Origin: Candidatus Saccharimonadota bacterium
Lineage (GTDB): Bacteria > Patescibacteriota > Saccharimonadia > Saccharimonadales > Saccharimonadaceae
Reading direction: 5' to 3'
DNA: 64,000 nucleotides
NCBI GenBank assembly: GCA_030445265.1
Contig: JAUCSC010000001.1
Location: 186,001-250,000 of the forward strand
The notes beneath the pieces are model-generated. The model saw only the letters and a list, made by a program, of their open reading frames with translations, had not been told where the DNA came from and did no database searches. Of the stretch, positions 24,536 to 33,562 are shown in pieces. Made by a program: the position numbers and the translations under genes. The first letter of the stretch is position 1. Each line of letters starts with the position of its first letter.

Positions 24536-24562
24536 GTCGCTACTCCGTTATAATAAGAGTTA

Positions 24563-26665
24563 ATGAATTTACTTGAGGGACTCAACCCGGCGCAAGCTGA
24601 GGCAGTTCGGACGACGTCCGGGCCGGTTCTTATTCTGGCGGGCGCAGGGAGCGGTAAGACGAAAACATTAACGCACCGGATTGCGTACTTGATTGCTGAG
24701 CAGTCAATATGGCCGAGCGAGATTCTTGCCGTTACCTTCACCAATAAAGCCGCGAGAGAAATGCGCGAGCGACTTGGCTCATTACTCGGCCAAAATAGCC
24801 GCGATCGATCTTTCATGCCATGGATGGGCACTTTTCACGGTATTTGCGTGCGACTGCTTCGTCAGGACGGCGACCGCATCGGCATTCCAAAGAACTATGT
24901 CATTTACGATGAAGATGATCGCCAGTCACTCATCAAGCAGTCTATGAAGCAGCTGTCTATCAACGACAAAGAAGTCCGACCCCAAGCAGTCAGCAGTATT
25001 ATATCTAATGCAAAAAATGAATTACAAAGCCCGGCTGACTTTGCGGCCACCGCCCGCTATCCATACCAGCAAGCCGTTGCTAAGCTTTACGAGCGTTATG
25101 AATCATTGAAATCCAAAGCGAAGGCGCTTGATTTTGATGACCTCCTCCTTGAGGCCGTGCGACTGCTCCGGGAGCAACCAGAGGTACGTACAAGATGGCG
25201 TTCGCACTTCAAGCATATATTGATTGACGAGTATCAAGACACGAATGCGGCACAGTATGAGATGGTGAAACTATTGATCAACCAGGACCGCAACCTCTGC
25301 GTAGTCGGTGATGACTGGCAGTCGATTTATAGCTGGCGCGGAGCAGATTTTACTAACATCCTCAATTTCGAGCGGGATTTCCCTGGATCTAAGGTTATTA
25401 AACTGGAGCAAAATTATCGGAGTACCGGACATATTCTCGAGGCGGCGCATAACGTTATTTCTAAAAACGAACAGCGGACTGACAAAAAACTTTGGACTGA
25501 CGTCGGGCAGGGATCACCGGTTCAAATCCACGGTGTGTATGATGAAGCGGAAGAAGCTCGACTGGTTGCAGAGAGGATTGCCACGCACGTGACGATGCAG
25601 GCACGTCACTACGGTGACTTTGCCGTGCTGTATCGAACTAATGCCCAGAGCTACACGCTCGAGCGCGCCTTTTTACAGCAGCGGATTCCCTACCAAATTG
25701 TCGGTGGCGTTCGGTTCTATGACCGCAAGGAAATCAAAGACATTGTTGCCTATCTGAAGTTGCTCTATCAGCCGAATGATCGGATGAGCTTTAGTCGAAT
25801 TGTTAACGTCCCGACGAGGGGTATTGGTGCGGTGAGCCTCGAAAAATTCTTGACATGGCAGGCGGGTACTGATGATGACATCCTGACGGCGCTTCTTAAG
25901 GCAGGTCCAGCGGCGATCGTCAGCGGTAAGGCAAAACAGTCACTCGGCATCTTGGGCGAGAAACTCATTAAACTGCAAGCAATGCTTGTAGACCAGACTC
26001 CGGTGCATATTATTGAACAAGTCGTGGCAGTCATGGGTTATAGAGACTATATTCTTGACGGCACACCTCAGGCAGAAGACCGGGAAGCCAATATTGGCGC
26101 CCTGTTGTCGGATGCCGCCAACTTCTCAGCACTCAGCGATTTCCTCGAAGAGGTTGCGCTCATGTCGAGCGCCGATACGGGGAGCGAAGGCGAAAAGGTG
26201 ACGCTGATGACGCTTCACGCAGCAAAAGGACTCGAATTTCCGGTCGTCTTTATGGTGGGGCTGGAGGAAGGCATCTTACCGCATGCCCGAGTATTTGAAG
26301 CTGGACAGTCTGAACTCGAAGAAGAGCGGCGGCTTTGTTACGTCGGTATGACAAGAGCGAGAGAAGAGCTCCACATTAGCTACGCTGCAAGCCGTCTCCA
26401 ATTTGGGCAGCGCAGCTATAATCAAATGTCTCGGTTTATCGGTGATATGGGTACGGGAGTCGCTGCGACGGACCAGCCAGCCTATGTCCGGGATGAGGAG
26501 CCGTTTTACCAAGAGGAATTCTTTGAAATGGGGGACCGGGTGCGGTCGTCGGCGTTTGGAACAGGCGAAATTATCGAAGTCGATGGCCTTGCGGTGACGA
26601 TCCAATTTGATAGCGGACAGCGTAAAAAATTGAACGCTGAATATGCTCGTTTAGAGCGGCTCTAG
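24563..26665 (+). CDS. UvrD/PcrA-type superfamily 1 DNA helicase
   Basis: A 3'-5' ATP-driven helicase for excision and mismatch repair or replication restart. Q motif: LNPAQAEAVRTTSGPVLILA. Walker A: GAGSGKTKTL. Walker B: ILIDEYQDTNAAQY. Motif III: VVGDDWQSIYSWRGAD. Motif IV: LEQNYRSTGHILEAA. Motifs V/VI: TLMTLHAAKGLEFPVVF and LCYVGMTRAREELHISYA. The C-terminal ~50 residues form a Tudor-like tail (FEMGDRVRSSAFGTGEIIEV) as in PcrA. TATAAT (24549-24554) ends 8 nt before the ATG, so the mRNA is leaderless. At 700 aa it is typical. uvrA and uvrC occur later in the window. Confidence 0.95.
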   Translation: MNLLEGLNPAQAEAVRTTSGPVLILAGAGSGKTKTLTHRIAYLIAEQSIWPSEILAVTFTNKAAREMRERLGSLLGQNSRDRSFMPWMGTFHGICVRLLRQDGDRIGIPKNYVIYDEDDRQSLIKQSMKQLSINDKEVRPQAVSSIISNAKNELQSPADFAATARYPYQQAVAKLYERYESLKSKAKALDFDDLLLEAVRLLREQPEVRTRWRSHFKHILIDEYQDTNAAQYEMVKLLINQDRNLCVVGDDWQSIYSWRGADFTNILNFERDFPGSKVIKLEQNYRSTGHILEAAHNVISKNEQRTDKKLWTDVGQGSPVQIHGVYDEAEEARLVAERIATHVTMQARHYGDFAVLYRTNAQSYTLERAFLQQRIPYQIVGGVRFYDRKEIKDIVAYLKLLYQPNDRMSFSRIVNVPTRGIGAVSLEKFLTWQAGTDDDILTALLKAGPAAIVSGKAKQSLGILGEKLIKLQAMLVDQTPVHIIEQVVAVMGYRDYILDGTPQAEDREANIGALLSDAANFSALSDFLEEVALMSSADTGSEGEKVTLMTLHAAKGLEFPVVFMVGLEEGILPHARVFEAGQSELEEERRLCYVGMTRAREELHISYAASRLQFGQRSYNQMSRFIGDMGTGVAATDQPAYVRDEEPFYQEEFFEMGDRVRSSAFGTGEIIEVDGLAVTIQFDSGQRKKLNAEYARLERL

Positions 26666-26735
26666 GAGCCCGCCCGCTTTACCAAAAGCGTCATTTTTGG
26701 TACAATTAAAGGAGCGCACCGAGGTGCGTTTATCC

Positions 26736-27929
26736 ATGAAGAGTCTTATACATCGTCGATCGTTTTTTACACCCTTTGGGGTAATCAGCTTAGTATCTTT
26801 ATTAGCCCTTATCGGGTTTTTTTTCGTTGTTATTGATAAAGCGAATGCAATAAGTGATCAGCAGACCCGCGGCCGGTTATTAACTGTCCATGACCGCGGT
26901 GACGAAACAGTTATTCTCAGTGAAGCCAAGACGATTGGCGAGGCACTGAAGGAAGCGGACATCATGCTTGATGACAAAGACGTTGTTGAGCCAGCGGCTA
27001 ATGAAACGCTGGTTGCTCCAGAATATAGTGTGAATATTTACCGCGCACGGCCCGTTGTCGTCATTGATGGTGCGACAAAGCAAAAAGTGCTGACTGCTCA
27101 TCAAAGCGCTGAACAGATCGTTGCCGATGCTGGCGTGCAATTATATCCAGAAGATAACACGCTGCTTGCGCGATCGGATGACATCATAGCCGACGGAGTT
27201 GGTTTGCAACTGACGGTCGACCGAGCGGTGCCACTCAAGTTACGGCTGCATGGAACTGATACTGACATACGAACGCAAGGCGAAACCGTGAAAGCCATGC
27301 TTCATGAGAAGGGAATCGTACTCGGCACATCAGATGGCGTCAGCCCGAGCCTCGACACGACTATTACCAGCGGCATGGAAGTACGGGTCTGGCGTGAGGG
27401 TATACAGACCGTGACGGCCGATGAAGATATTTCCTTTGGTGTCAAACAAATCCAGGACGCCGACCACGAAGTCGGTTACAAAGAAGTTCAAACACCTGGT
27501 CAGAATGGTAAACGATCAGTCACATACGAGATCAATATTCAAAATGGCCTAGAAATAAGCCGACATGAAATAACTAGTCTCGTCACCGTTACACCAGTCG
27601 AGCAAGTAGAAATCATTGGAACAAAATCGAAAGTAATGACCTATACGGGCGGTGGTTCGAAGACTGAGTGGTTGTCGGCATCTAATATTCCGGCCGGAAG
27701 TTGGGGCGCAGCCGATTATATCGTATCGCATGAAAGCGGCTGGAATCCCAACGCCGTCAACCCATCATCGGGTGCTTGTGGCTTGGCTCAAGCCTTACCA
27801 TGTAGTAAGGTTCCTGGTAACCCATATAACCCGATAGACTCATTGAACTGGATGAACAGCTACGTCATGGGGCGCTATGGAAGCTGGGAGAATGCGGTTG
27901 CTTTCAAGCAGTCTCGCGGCTGGTACTAA
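26736..27929 (+). CDS. G5/DUF348 cell-wall protein with C-terminal transglycosylase-like domain, 397 aa
   Basis: The track start at 26697 overlaps a TACAAT box; ATG 26736 (MKSLIHRRSF) is the likely start. One N-terminal helix (ISLVSLLALIGFFFVVIDKA) exports or anchors it. DUF348-like ubiquitin-fold repeats follow (~40-220: TIGEALKEADIMLDDKDVVE, TVKAMLHEKGIVLGTSDGV). A G5 domain is at ~225-300. A lysozyme/Rpf-like catalytic domain ends the protein: AADYIVSHESGWNPNAVNPS with candidate Glu in HESGWNP, and GACGLAQALPCSKV. This is the layout of Rpf/YabE-type muralytic enzymes. It likely remodels own or host peptidoglycan. Confidence 0.88.
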   Translation: MKSLIHRRSFFTPFGVISLVSLLALIGFFFVVIDKANAISDQQTRGRLLTVHDRGDETVILSEAKTIGEALKEADIMLDDKDVVEPAANETLVAPEYSVNIYRARPVVVIDGATKQKVLTAHQSAEQIVADAGVQLYPEDNTLLARSDDIIADGVGLQLTVDRAVPLKLRLHGTDTDIRTQGETVKAMLHEKGIVLGTSDGVSPSLDTTITSGMEVRVWREGIQTVTADEDISFGVKQIQDADHEVGYKEVQTPGQNGKRSVTYEINIQNGLEISRHEITSLVTVTPVEQVEIIGTKSKVMTYTGGGSKTEWLSASNIPAGSWGAADYIVSHESGWNPNAVNPSSGACGLAQALPCSKVPGNPYNPIDSLNWMNSYVMGRYGSWENAVAFKQSRGWY

Positions 27930-27931
27930 AA

Positions 27932-28732
27932 GTGAGCGCTCCAAAAAAATCACTCGGGCAACATTGGCTGACTGACCGAGATGTGCTCAAATCGATTGCT
28001 GATTTGGCGCAGTTATCAGCTGATGATACGGTGCTTGAAATCGGTCCTGGCCTCGGAACGTTAACCAGCGAACTCCTGCGCCAAGCAAAGGCTGTCGTAG
28101 CTGTCGAGCTTGATACAGAACTCGCTCGCAAACTGCCAGCTCAATTTCCCGGTAAAGACCTCACCGTCATCAATGAAGACATTCTAACGTTTGACCTTAC
28201 TCAACTGCCGGCAGGCTACATCGTGATAGCAAATGTACCGTACTATATCACCGCAAAAATTGTACGTTTGCTTATGACGGCGCAGCATAAACCCCAGACG
28301 ACGGTACTGCTTGTCCAAAAAGAAGTTGCCGAGCGGCTCGCGGCCAAGCCGGGTGATATGAGTATCTTAGCGGTCAGTGCACAGCTGTATGCCGACGTCA
28401 CCCTCGGTCCCGTTGTGCCAGCGGCATTATTTACCCCACCGCCTAAAGTCGACAGCCAGGTTGTTGTCCTGCGAACAAAATCCTCGCCGATTATTGACCA
28501 AGCAGATGAAAAACTTTTCTTTCGACTCATGAAAGCCGGTTTTTCTGCCAAACGGAAAAAACTGAGGAGTAGCCTTGCGGGAGGACTCCATATCGATAAA
28601 GACAAAGCAGAACAACTGCTCCAGGCCGCATCGATCGATTCCGACAATCGTGCCGAGCAATTATCCATCGATGAATGGCTCCGTTTGTTATCGTGCGCTA
28701 AGAAGGACGGATACCTTAGCATCACACATTAA
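27932..28732 (+). CDS. rsmA: 16S rRNA dimethyladenosine transferase RsmA/KsgA
   Basis: Dimethylates the two adjacent adenosines in helix 45 of 16S rRNA using AdoMet. KKSLGQHWLTD is at the N-terminus, the AdoMet loop is VLEIGPGLGTLT, the acidic strand is VVAVELDTELA, the catalytic motif is NVPYYITAKIV, and the C-terminal helical domain carries FSAKRKKLRSSL. GTG start 2 nt after the upstream stop. At 266 aa it is normal in size. Confidence 0.97.
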   Translation: MSAPKKSLGQHWLTDRDVLKSIADLAQLSADDTVLEIGPGLGTLTSELLRQAKAVVAVELDTELARKLPAQFPGKDLTVINEDILTFDLTQLPAGYIVIANVPYYITAKIVRLLMTAQHKPQTTVLLVQKEVAERLAAKPGDMSILAVSAQLYADVTLGPVVPAALFTPPPKVDSQVVVLRTKSSPIIDQADEKLFFRLMKAGFSAKRKKLRSSLAGGLHIDKDKAEQLLQAASIDSDNRAEQLSIDEWLRLLSCAKKDGYLSITH

Positions 28733-28765
28733 TCATGACTAGTGTTATCTGTTACAATGTAGTGA

Positions 28766-30253
28766 ATGGATAAAAAACTGTATATAGCCACTGCTATTCC
28801 GTATGTTAACGGTGTACCCCACATCGGTAATGCGCTTGATTATCTTCTGGCTGACATATGGACACGCTATCAAAAGCAGAATGGACGCGAAGTGCGCTTC
28901 CAGGTTGGAACCGATGAGCACGGTAATAAAATCGCTGCTAAGGCCGCAGAGGCCGGCCTTGACCCACAAGCTTTTACTGATCAAATGTTCGTCAATTTTG
29001 AGCAGCTCATGAGGAAAGTCGGAGCCAGTTATACGGATTTCGTTCGTACAACCGATCCACACCACGTTTCCTCTGTGCAATACATATGGCAAAAGCTCCT
29101 GCCGTATATTTACAAAGGGTCGTACCAAGGCTGGTACTGTGTTGGTCATGAAGCGTTCTTTACCGATAAAGAAGTTCAGGCCACGGGCGGTGTTTGTCCC
29201 GACCACCAGACCCCATATCAGCAGGTGAGCGAAGATAACTATTACTTCAAAACGAGCGCCTTCACTGACCAGATAAAAACAGCTCTCCAGGATGGAACAA
29301 TGGAGATTGTACCTGAATTTCGTAAAAAAGAATTTTTGGAGCTTATTAAGGACGGACTATCTGACGTCAGTGTGTCGCGTCCGAAGAAACATTTGACCTG
29401 GGGCGTGCCCGTACCGGGCGATTCAGAGCAAATTATGTACGTCTGGATTGATGCGTTGGCTAATTACATCACGGTCATCGGCTATCCTGATCGGGAAGAG
29501 GAATGGAAATCGTTCTGGCCGGCCGATGTTCAAGTTATCGGTAAAGATATTCTTCGTTTTCATGCCGGCATCTGGCCGGCGATGCTGCTCGGTATTGGCC
29601 TTGCTTTACCAAAGAAGCTGTTAGTTCACGGCTTTGTGAACGTCAGCGGAGCAAAAATGAGCAAAACAGTTGGTAATGTCGTCGACCCCAATGAGATTAT
29701 CGACAACTATGGCCTCGATGCCTTTCGTTACTATTTCGCGCGGCATATCCCCACCCTCGACGACGGCGACTTTACCTGGGAAAAATTTGAAACAGCCTAC
29801 AATAGCGAGCTTGGCAACGACCTCGGTAATCTTATCCAGCGCGTTGCTAGTATGGTCATAAAATACCAAGCGGGTGTCATCGGCGAAGCGCCGCAAGGCG
29901 AGCACGATGCAACGCTTTACCATAAAGCAATTGAAGAGCTCAAATTCAACGAAGCGATCGACGAAGTATGGACAATGATTCGCAGCCTGAATCAGTACAT
30001 TGATAATGTCAAACCATGGGAAATTGCCAAACATGTCGGCAAGGACGCAGAAGCCGAAGGTCATCTTGGTGAAGTGTTAGCATATGCATCGACCGCATTG
30101 CTCCAAATAGGGGATTTATTGGTGCCATTCCTTCCCGACACGGCGGCGGCCATTCACAGTATCTTTGAGAATGGGGTCATTACCGCATCCGACGGTGTAT
30201 TGTTTCCAAAAAAGTACCTCCATACTCCTGATCCCCGTGTGAAAGCTGCCTAA
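28766..30253 (+). CDS. metG: Methionyl-tRNA synthetase
   Basis: Class I synthetase charging tRNA-Met. HIGH box: PYVNGVPHIGNALDYLLADI. Catalytic domain: FQVGTDEHGNKIA. The connective domain retains few Cys (GGVCPD). Further motifs are the WIDALANYITVIG region and KMSKT in SGAKMSKTVGNVVDP. The C-terminal helical anticodon domain includes FNEAIDEVWTMIRSLNQYID. At 495 aa it lacks the C-terminal dimerising EMAP-like domain, as in many short bacterial forms. TACAAT (28753-28758) is 7 nt before ATG, so the mRNA is leaderless. It is followed 1 nt later by tatD. Confidence 0.96.
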   Translation: MDKKLYIATAIPYVNGVPHIGNALDYLLADIWTRYQKQNGREVRFQVGTDEHGNKIAAKAAEAGLDPQAFTDQMFVNFEQLMRKVGASYTDFVRTTDPHHVSSVQYIWQKLLPYIYKGSYQGWYCVGHEAFFTDKEVQATGGVCPDHQTPYQQVSEDNYYFKTSAFTDQIKTALQDGTMEIVPEFRKKEFLELIKDGLSDVSVSRPKKHLTWGVPVPGDSEQIMYVWIDALANYITVIGYPDREEEWKSFWPADVQVIGKDILRFHAGIWPAMLLGIGLALPKKLLVHGFVNVSGAKMSKTVGNVVDPNEIIDNYGLDAFRYYFARHIPTLDDGDFTWEKFETAYNSELGNDLGNLIQRVASMVIKYQAGVIGEAPQGEHDATLYHKAIEELKFNEAIDEVWTMIRSLNQYIDNVKPWEIAKHVGKDAEAEGHLGEVLAYASTALLQIGDLLVPFLPDTAAAIHSIFENGVITASDGVLFPKKYLHTPDPRVKAA

Positions 30254-30254
30254 T

Positions 30255-31016
30255 ATGCTCATTGACACTCATTGCCATATTCACGAGGCGTCGTATCCTC
30301 TTGATTTAGCGGATATTCTCATGCGGGCCAGCGCGGCCGGTGTGGCAAAAATGATTTGTGTTGGTACCAGCAGTCAAGACTCAAAAGAAGCGGTGGAAAT
30401 TGCCGATAAACACCAGGTACTGTATGCGGCAGTTGGCATTCATCCGCATGAGAGTCAGGGTGGGTACGACACTATAGCCGAGCTCCTGGAGCAGGGGCCA
30501 ACCGAGCGGACCGTGGCTGTCGGAGAGATTGGGCTGGACTATTTTTATACGCACAGTAGTCGTGAGCAGCAGATTGCGGCGCTCGAGGGACAATTACAGT
30601 TAGCCCATGATCATAATTTGCCAGTGATCTTCCATGTCAGAGAAGCCTTTGATGATTTTTGGCCGATTTATGATAATTTTCATCCCCGCGGCGTTCTCCA
30701 TAGCTTTACTGACTCTCAGCAAAACGCCGACGCTGCTATGGGTAGAGGGCTTTTTATTGGGGTCAATGGCATCTCCACCTTTACGAGAGATGAGAGGCAG
30801 CGGTCAATGTTTGCGGGATTGCCGCTTGACTCGCTCCTGCTTGAAACAGATGCGCCCTTCTTGACGCCTGTGCCATTACGTGGTACTATAAACGAGCCAG
30901 CGTTAGTGGAGAAAGTTGCAGAGTTTCACGCCAACCTCCGTCGCATCACGATAGAGGAAGTGGCACTTCGCACTACCACCAATGCTCACGCGTTATTTAC
31001 GCGCCTAAATACTTAA
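30255..31016 (+). CDS. tatD: TatD family metal-dependent hydrolase/DNase
   Basis: A TIM-barrel metal hydrolase with metal ligands DTHCHIHEA at the N-terminus, Glu in VAVGEIGLDYFY, His in PVIFHVREAFDDF, HSFTDSQQ, and Asp in LLETDAPFLTP. Family members act as 3'-5' exonucleases or D-aminoacyl-tRNA deacylases. The pairing with metG (1-nt gap) is a widespread bacterial arrangement. The 253 aa fit. Confidence 0.93.
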   Translation: MLIDTHCHIHEASYPLDLADILMRASAAGVAKMICVGTSSQDSKEAVEIADKHQVLYAAVGIHPHESQGGYDTIAELLEQGPTERTVAVGEIGLDYFYTHSSREQQIAALEGQLQLAHDHNLPVIFHVREAFDDFWPIYDNFHPRGVLHSFTDSQQNADAAMGRGLFIGVNGISTFTRDERQRSMFAGLPLDSLLLETDAPFLTPVPLRGTINEPALVEKVAEFHANLRRITIEEVALRTTTNAHALFTRLNT

Positions 31017-31041
31017 ATAGCAGCTCTAAGGAGTTTTCGGT

Positions 31042-31791
31042 ATGTCACCACAACAGAACGATTTTCCACACCTGTCCGACGATGAGTCGATTTTTCAGTT
31101 GACCGACAACGATGAAGCTGCATTTCAGCAGGACTATTCAGATTACTTGAGCGGGTCAGTGCCCGAACAATCAACGCTCACGAGCCACAGCAACACGCTT
31201 ACTTCTGAGCAAATGAATGAATCATACGGTGTTGAATCAAGAGGACCGCGTGAACGCCTTCCGCTGAATGAGGCCACCGCAGAACTTAATGAGATAGGAA
31301 AAAACGTCATGAAAATGCGCTTGCATGAGATTGACGAACGACAAGTTGCTACTATTGTCGGCTCTGCATTCAGTCCAAAAGCGCTCCTGCGTAAAGTCGG
31401 TGAAATGGTATCACCACCAACGCTGAAAGTATCAACTGACGCATTCTACAATCGCCTTGTTGATCAAGAGAGCAAAATCGGTAGTGACGTTTTTGCTGAA
31501 AAAAGTCGCGGAGCGGTTGAACGTCGATTCTTTTATGAAAATAATAATGAGTGGTTCTTTAGGGAGGTCAGTACCCATAACGGGAAGTCGCGCCGCATTA
31601 CCATTCATTACCAAATTACTCCTGATGCTATCATGAAGAATACGCAGGACACCTTAGATGATGAACGGGTTCGTTTCGGAACGCTCGGTGAGGATGAAAC
31701 TAGGCGTTTGCTCGGTGCGGCTACTCTTTATCAGCAGCGAATCGCCAAACAGGTATATCACCATAAGAGTGATTACGACCTGACGGCATAG
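31042..31791 (+). CDS. Hypothetical protein, 249 aa
   Basis: No family recognised. Residues 1-85 are acidic and probably disordered. The rest is a soluble mixed domain: a helix LNEIGKNVMKMRLHEIDERQ, then SPKALLRKVGEMVSPPTLKV, and a beta section RRFFYENNNEWFFREVSTHN followed by RRITIHYQITPDAI. There are no Cys, no membrane span and no signal peptide. The SD AAGGAG lies 9 nt before the ATG, although it follows tatD by only 25 nt. The beta section may be a binding domain. Confidence 0.75.
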   Translation: MSPQQNDFPHLSDDESIFQLTDNDEAAFQQDYSDYLSGSVPEQSTLTSHSNTLTSEQMNESYGVESRGPRERLPLNEATAELNEIGKNVMKMRLHEIDERQVATIVGSAFSPKALLRKVGEMVSPPTLKVSTDAFYNRLVDQESKIGSDVFAEKSRGAVERRFFYENNNEWFFREVSTHNGKSRRITIHYQITPDAIMKNTQDTLDDERVRFGTLGEDETRRLLGAATLYQQRIAKQVYHHKSDYDLTA

Positions 31792-31808
31792 TTGCTATAA
31801 TAAAAAGA

Positions 31809-32960
31809 GTGAACAATCAGATTTATTTAGACCATGCTGCCGCTACGCCCATGGATGAGCGGGTTATTACCGCTATGCTGCCGTATTTTCAGGTAGCTTT
31901 TTTTAATCCGTCGAGTCCTTATGCGCCTGCCGTAGCCGTCCGCCGTGCCTATGAAGCGGCGAAAGAGTCAATCGCTCGCCAGATTGGCGGCAAAGCTGAT
32001 GAACTCGTTATGACGGCTGGAGCGACGGAATCAGTCAATCTTGCGATTCATCAAGCGGCTGGCCATGTCATTGTGGCTGCTACTGAACACCACAGTGTCC
32101 TGCGGGCGGCACAAACTAAAGACCATACCATTCTCGATGTCGACGAACATGGCCGTGTGTCACTGGACCATTTGCGGCGAGCAATACGGCCAGACACTGA
32201 ATTAATCAGTATCGCACTCGCCAATAACGAGATAGGGACGATTCAGCCGCTCCGTGACATCGCGGCAATGATAAAAGAGATTCGAATCGAACGACGAGCA
32301 CAGGGGAATAGCACGCGCCTCCTGCTCCATAGCGATGCCTCTCAAGGCGTCGGACAGTTGGATATTCACGTCGCCCGACTGGGTGTGGATTTGTTAACTC
32401 TCAATGCAGCAAAAATGTACGGGCCAAAACAAGTCGGACTTCTCTGGGCGTCAAGCCAGGTGGTCCTCCGCCCCCTCCTGGCTGGCGGTGGACAAGAGCA
32501 CGGCGTTCGGAGTGGTACGGAAAACGTGGCCGGAGTCATCGGATTTGAACGAGCTTTGACTCTCGTGAGCGACCGACGGGAATCTGAAGTGCAGCGCCTT
32601 GAAACTCTGAAGGAAGCCATGAGGAAAGAGCTGACTGCCGCTTTCCCCGATGCAGTGCTCTCGGGACATCCCAAGCATCAATTAGCGGGTCACCTGCATA
32701 TCTCGTTTGCCCATCTTGACGCCGAGCGAGTGCTGTTTGCGTTGGAGAGTCGGGGAGTTCTGGTGGCAACGGGGAGTGCCTGCGCGGCGAATAAAGGGAC
32801 AAGATCACATGTCCTCGAAGCGATCGGTATGTCACCTGAAGTGGCCGACGGGAGTCTGAGGATTACTTTTGGTCATCTTTCGAGTAGTGAAAATACGGCA
32901 CTTGCCTCACGAGCCATTATTGAAGAAGTAAAGCGTGAATACGAAAGGATGCACCGATAG
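31809..32960 (+). CDS. Cysteine desulfurase (IscS/NifS family)
   Basis: A PLP enzyme releasing sulfur from cysteine as an enzyme-bound persulfide. Motifs: YLDHAAATPMDERVITAML, AGATESVNLAIH, AATEHHSVL, HSDASQGVG, the PLP Lys region LLTLNAAKMYGPKQVGLLW, and the active-site Cys loop GVLVATGSACAANKGTRSHV. Start is GTG, 7 nt after TATAAT (31796-31801), so leaderless. mnmA lies two genes downstream, so it most likely donates sulfur for tRNA 2-thiouridine. No IscU-type scaffold is visible here. Confidence 0.95.
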   Translation: MNNQIYLDHAAATPMDERVITAMLPYFQVAFFNPSSPYAPAVAVRRAYEAAKESIARQIGGKADELVMTAGATESVNLAIHQAAGHVIVAATEHHSVLRAAQTKDHTILDVDEHGRVSLDHLRRAIRPDTELISIALANNEIGTIQPLRDIAAMIKEIRIERRAQGNSTRLLLHSDASQGVGQLDIHVARLGVDLLTLNAAKMYGPKQVGLLWASSQVVLRPLLAGGGQEHGVRSGTENVAGVIGFERALTLVSDRRESEVQRLETLKEAMRKELTAAFPDAVLSGHPKHQLAGHLHISFAHLDAERVLFALESRGVLVATGSACAANKGTRSHVLEAIGMSPEVADGSLRITFGHLSSSENTALASRAIIEEVKREYERMHR

Positions 32961-33562
32961 TGCGGTGGCTACTACTGATCCCGGTAACGGTCATTGGCTT
33001 CTTGATTGCGATTACCATCTACTTGCAGCCCAATGATTTTATCGGCTGTCAGGAAACACCGAGTGCGCAGGGGCATTGCCAAAAGACTGATGCAATTGTT
33101 GCGGTGAGCGGTGGTGATACCAATGCGCGCACTGATGAAGCGATTAAGCTCTATAAGAACGGCTGGGCGAAGCTCTTGGTATTTTCAGGTGCGGCTCAGG
33201 ATAAAACGGGACCAAGTAATGCGGCCGCCATGCGCGCAAGGGCCATCTCGGCCGGCGTACCCGGTGATGTTATCTTTATTGAAGAAGAGTCAGCCACGAC
33301 CCAGGAAAACGCTCGTAACACCCAGGACCTCCTCCAGAGTCAGGGGGCTAGCACGGTTATTCTCGTTACCTCAGGCTATCATCAGCGCCGCACCAGCCTG
33401 GAGTTTCATAAGACTGCCGGTGACCTCACGGTGCGTGATCATCCGCTTCTTAGTGATGACGATTGGTCGTTCTGGTGGTGGCTTACCCCCCGGGGGTGGT
33501 GGCTAGCGGGCGGCGAGATAGTCAAAATTGTTATCTTTTACTTTTCTGGAGATGTTTCGTGA
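32960..33562 (+). CDS. YdcF/SanA-like DUF218 membrane-anchored protein, 200 aa
   Basis: One N-terminal helix (LLLIPVTVIGFLIAITIYL) is followed by an extracytoplasmic DUF218 domain: DAIVAVSGGDTNARTDEAIKLY, LLVFSGAAQDKTGPSNAAAM, FIEEESATTQENARNT, and TVILVTSGYHQRRTSLEF. Family members (ElyC, SanA, YdcF) are linked to envelope integrity and peptidoglycan precursor metabolism. It overlaps the cysteine desulfurase stop by 1 nt (TAGTG) and mnmA by 4 nt. Confidence 0.87.
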   Translation: MRWLLLIPVTVIGFLIAITIYLQPNDFIGCQETPSAQGHCQKTDAIVAVSGGDTNARTDEAIKLYKNGWAKLLVFSGAAQDKTGPSNAAAMRARAISAGVPGDVIFIEEESATTQENARNTQDLLQSQGASTVILVTSGYHQRRTSLEFHKTAGDLTVRDHPLLSDDDWSFWWWLTPRGWWLAGGEIVKIVIFYFSGDVS

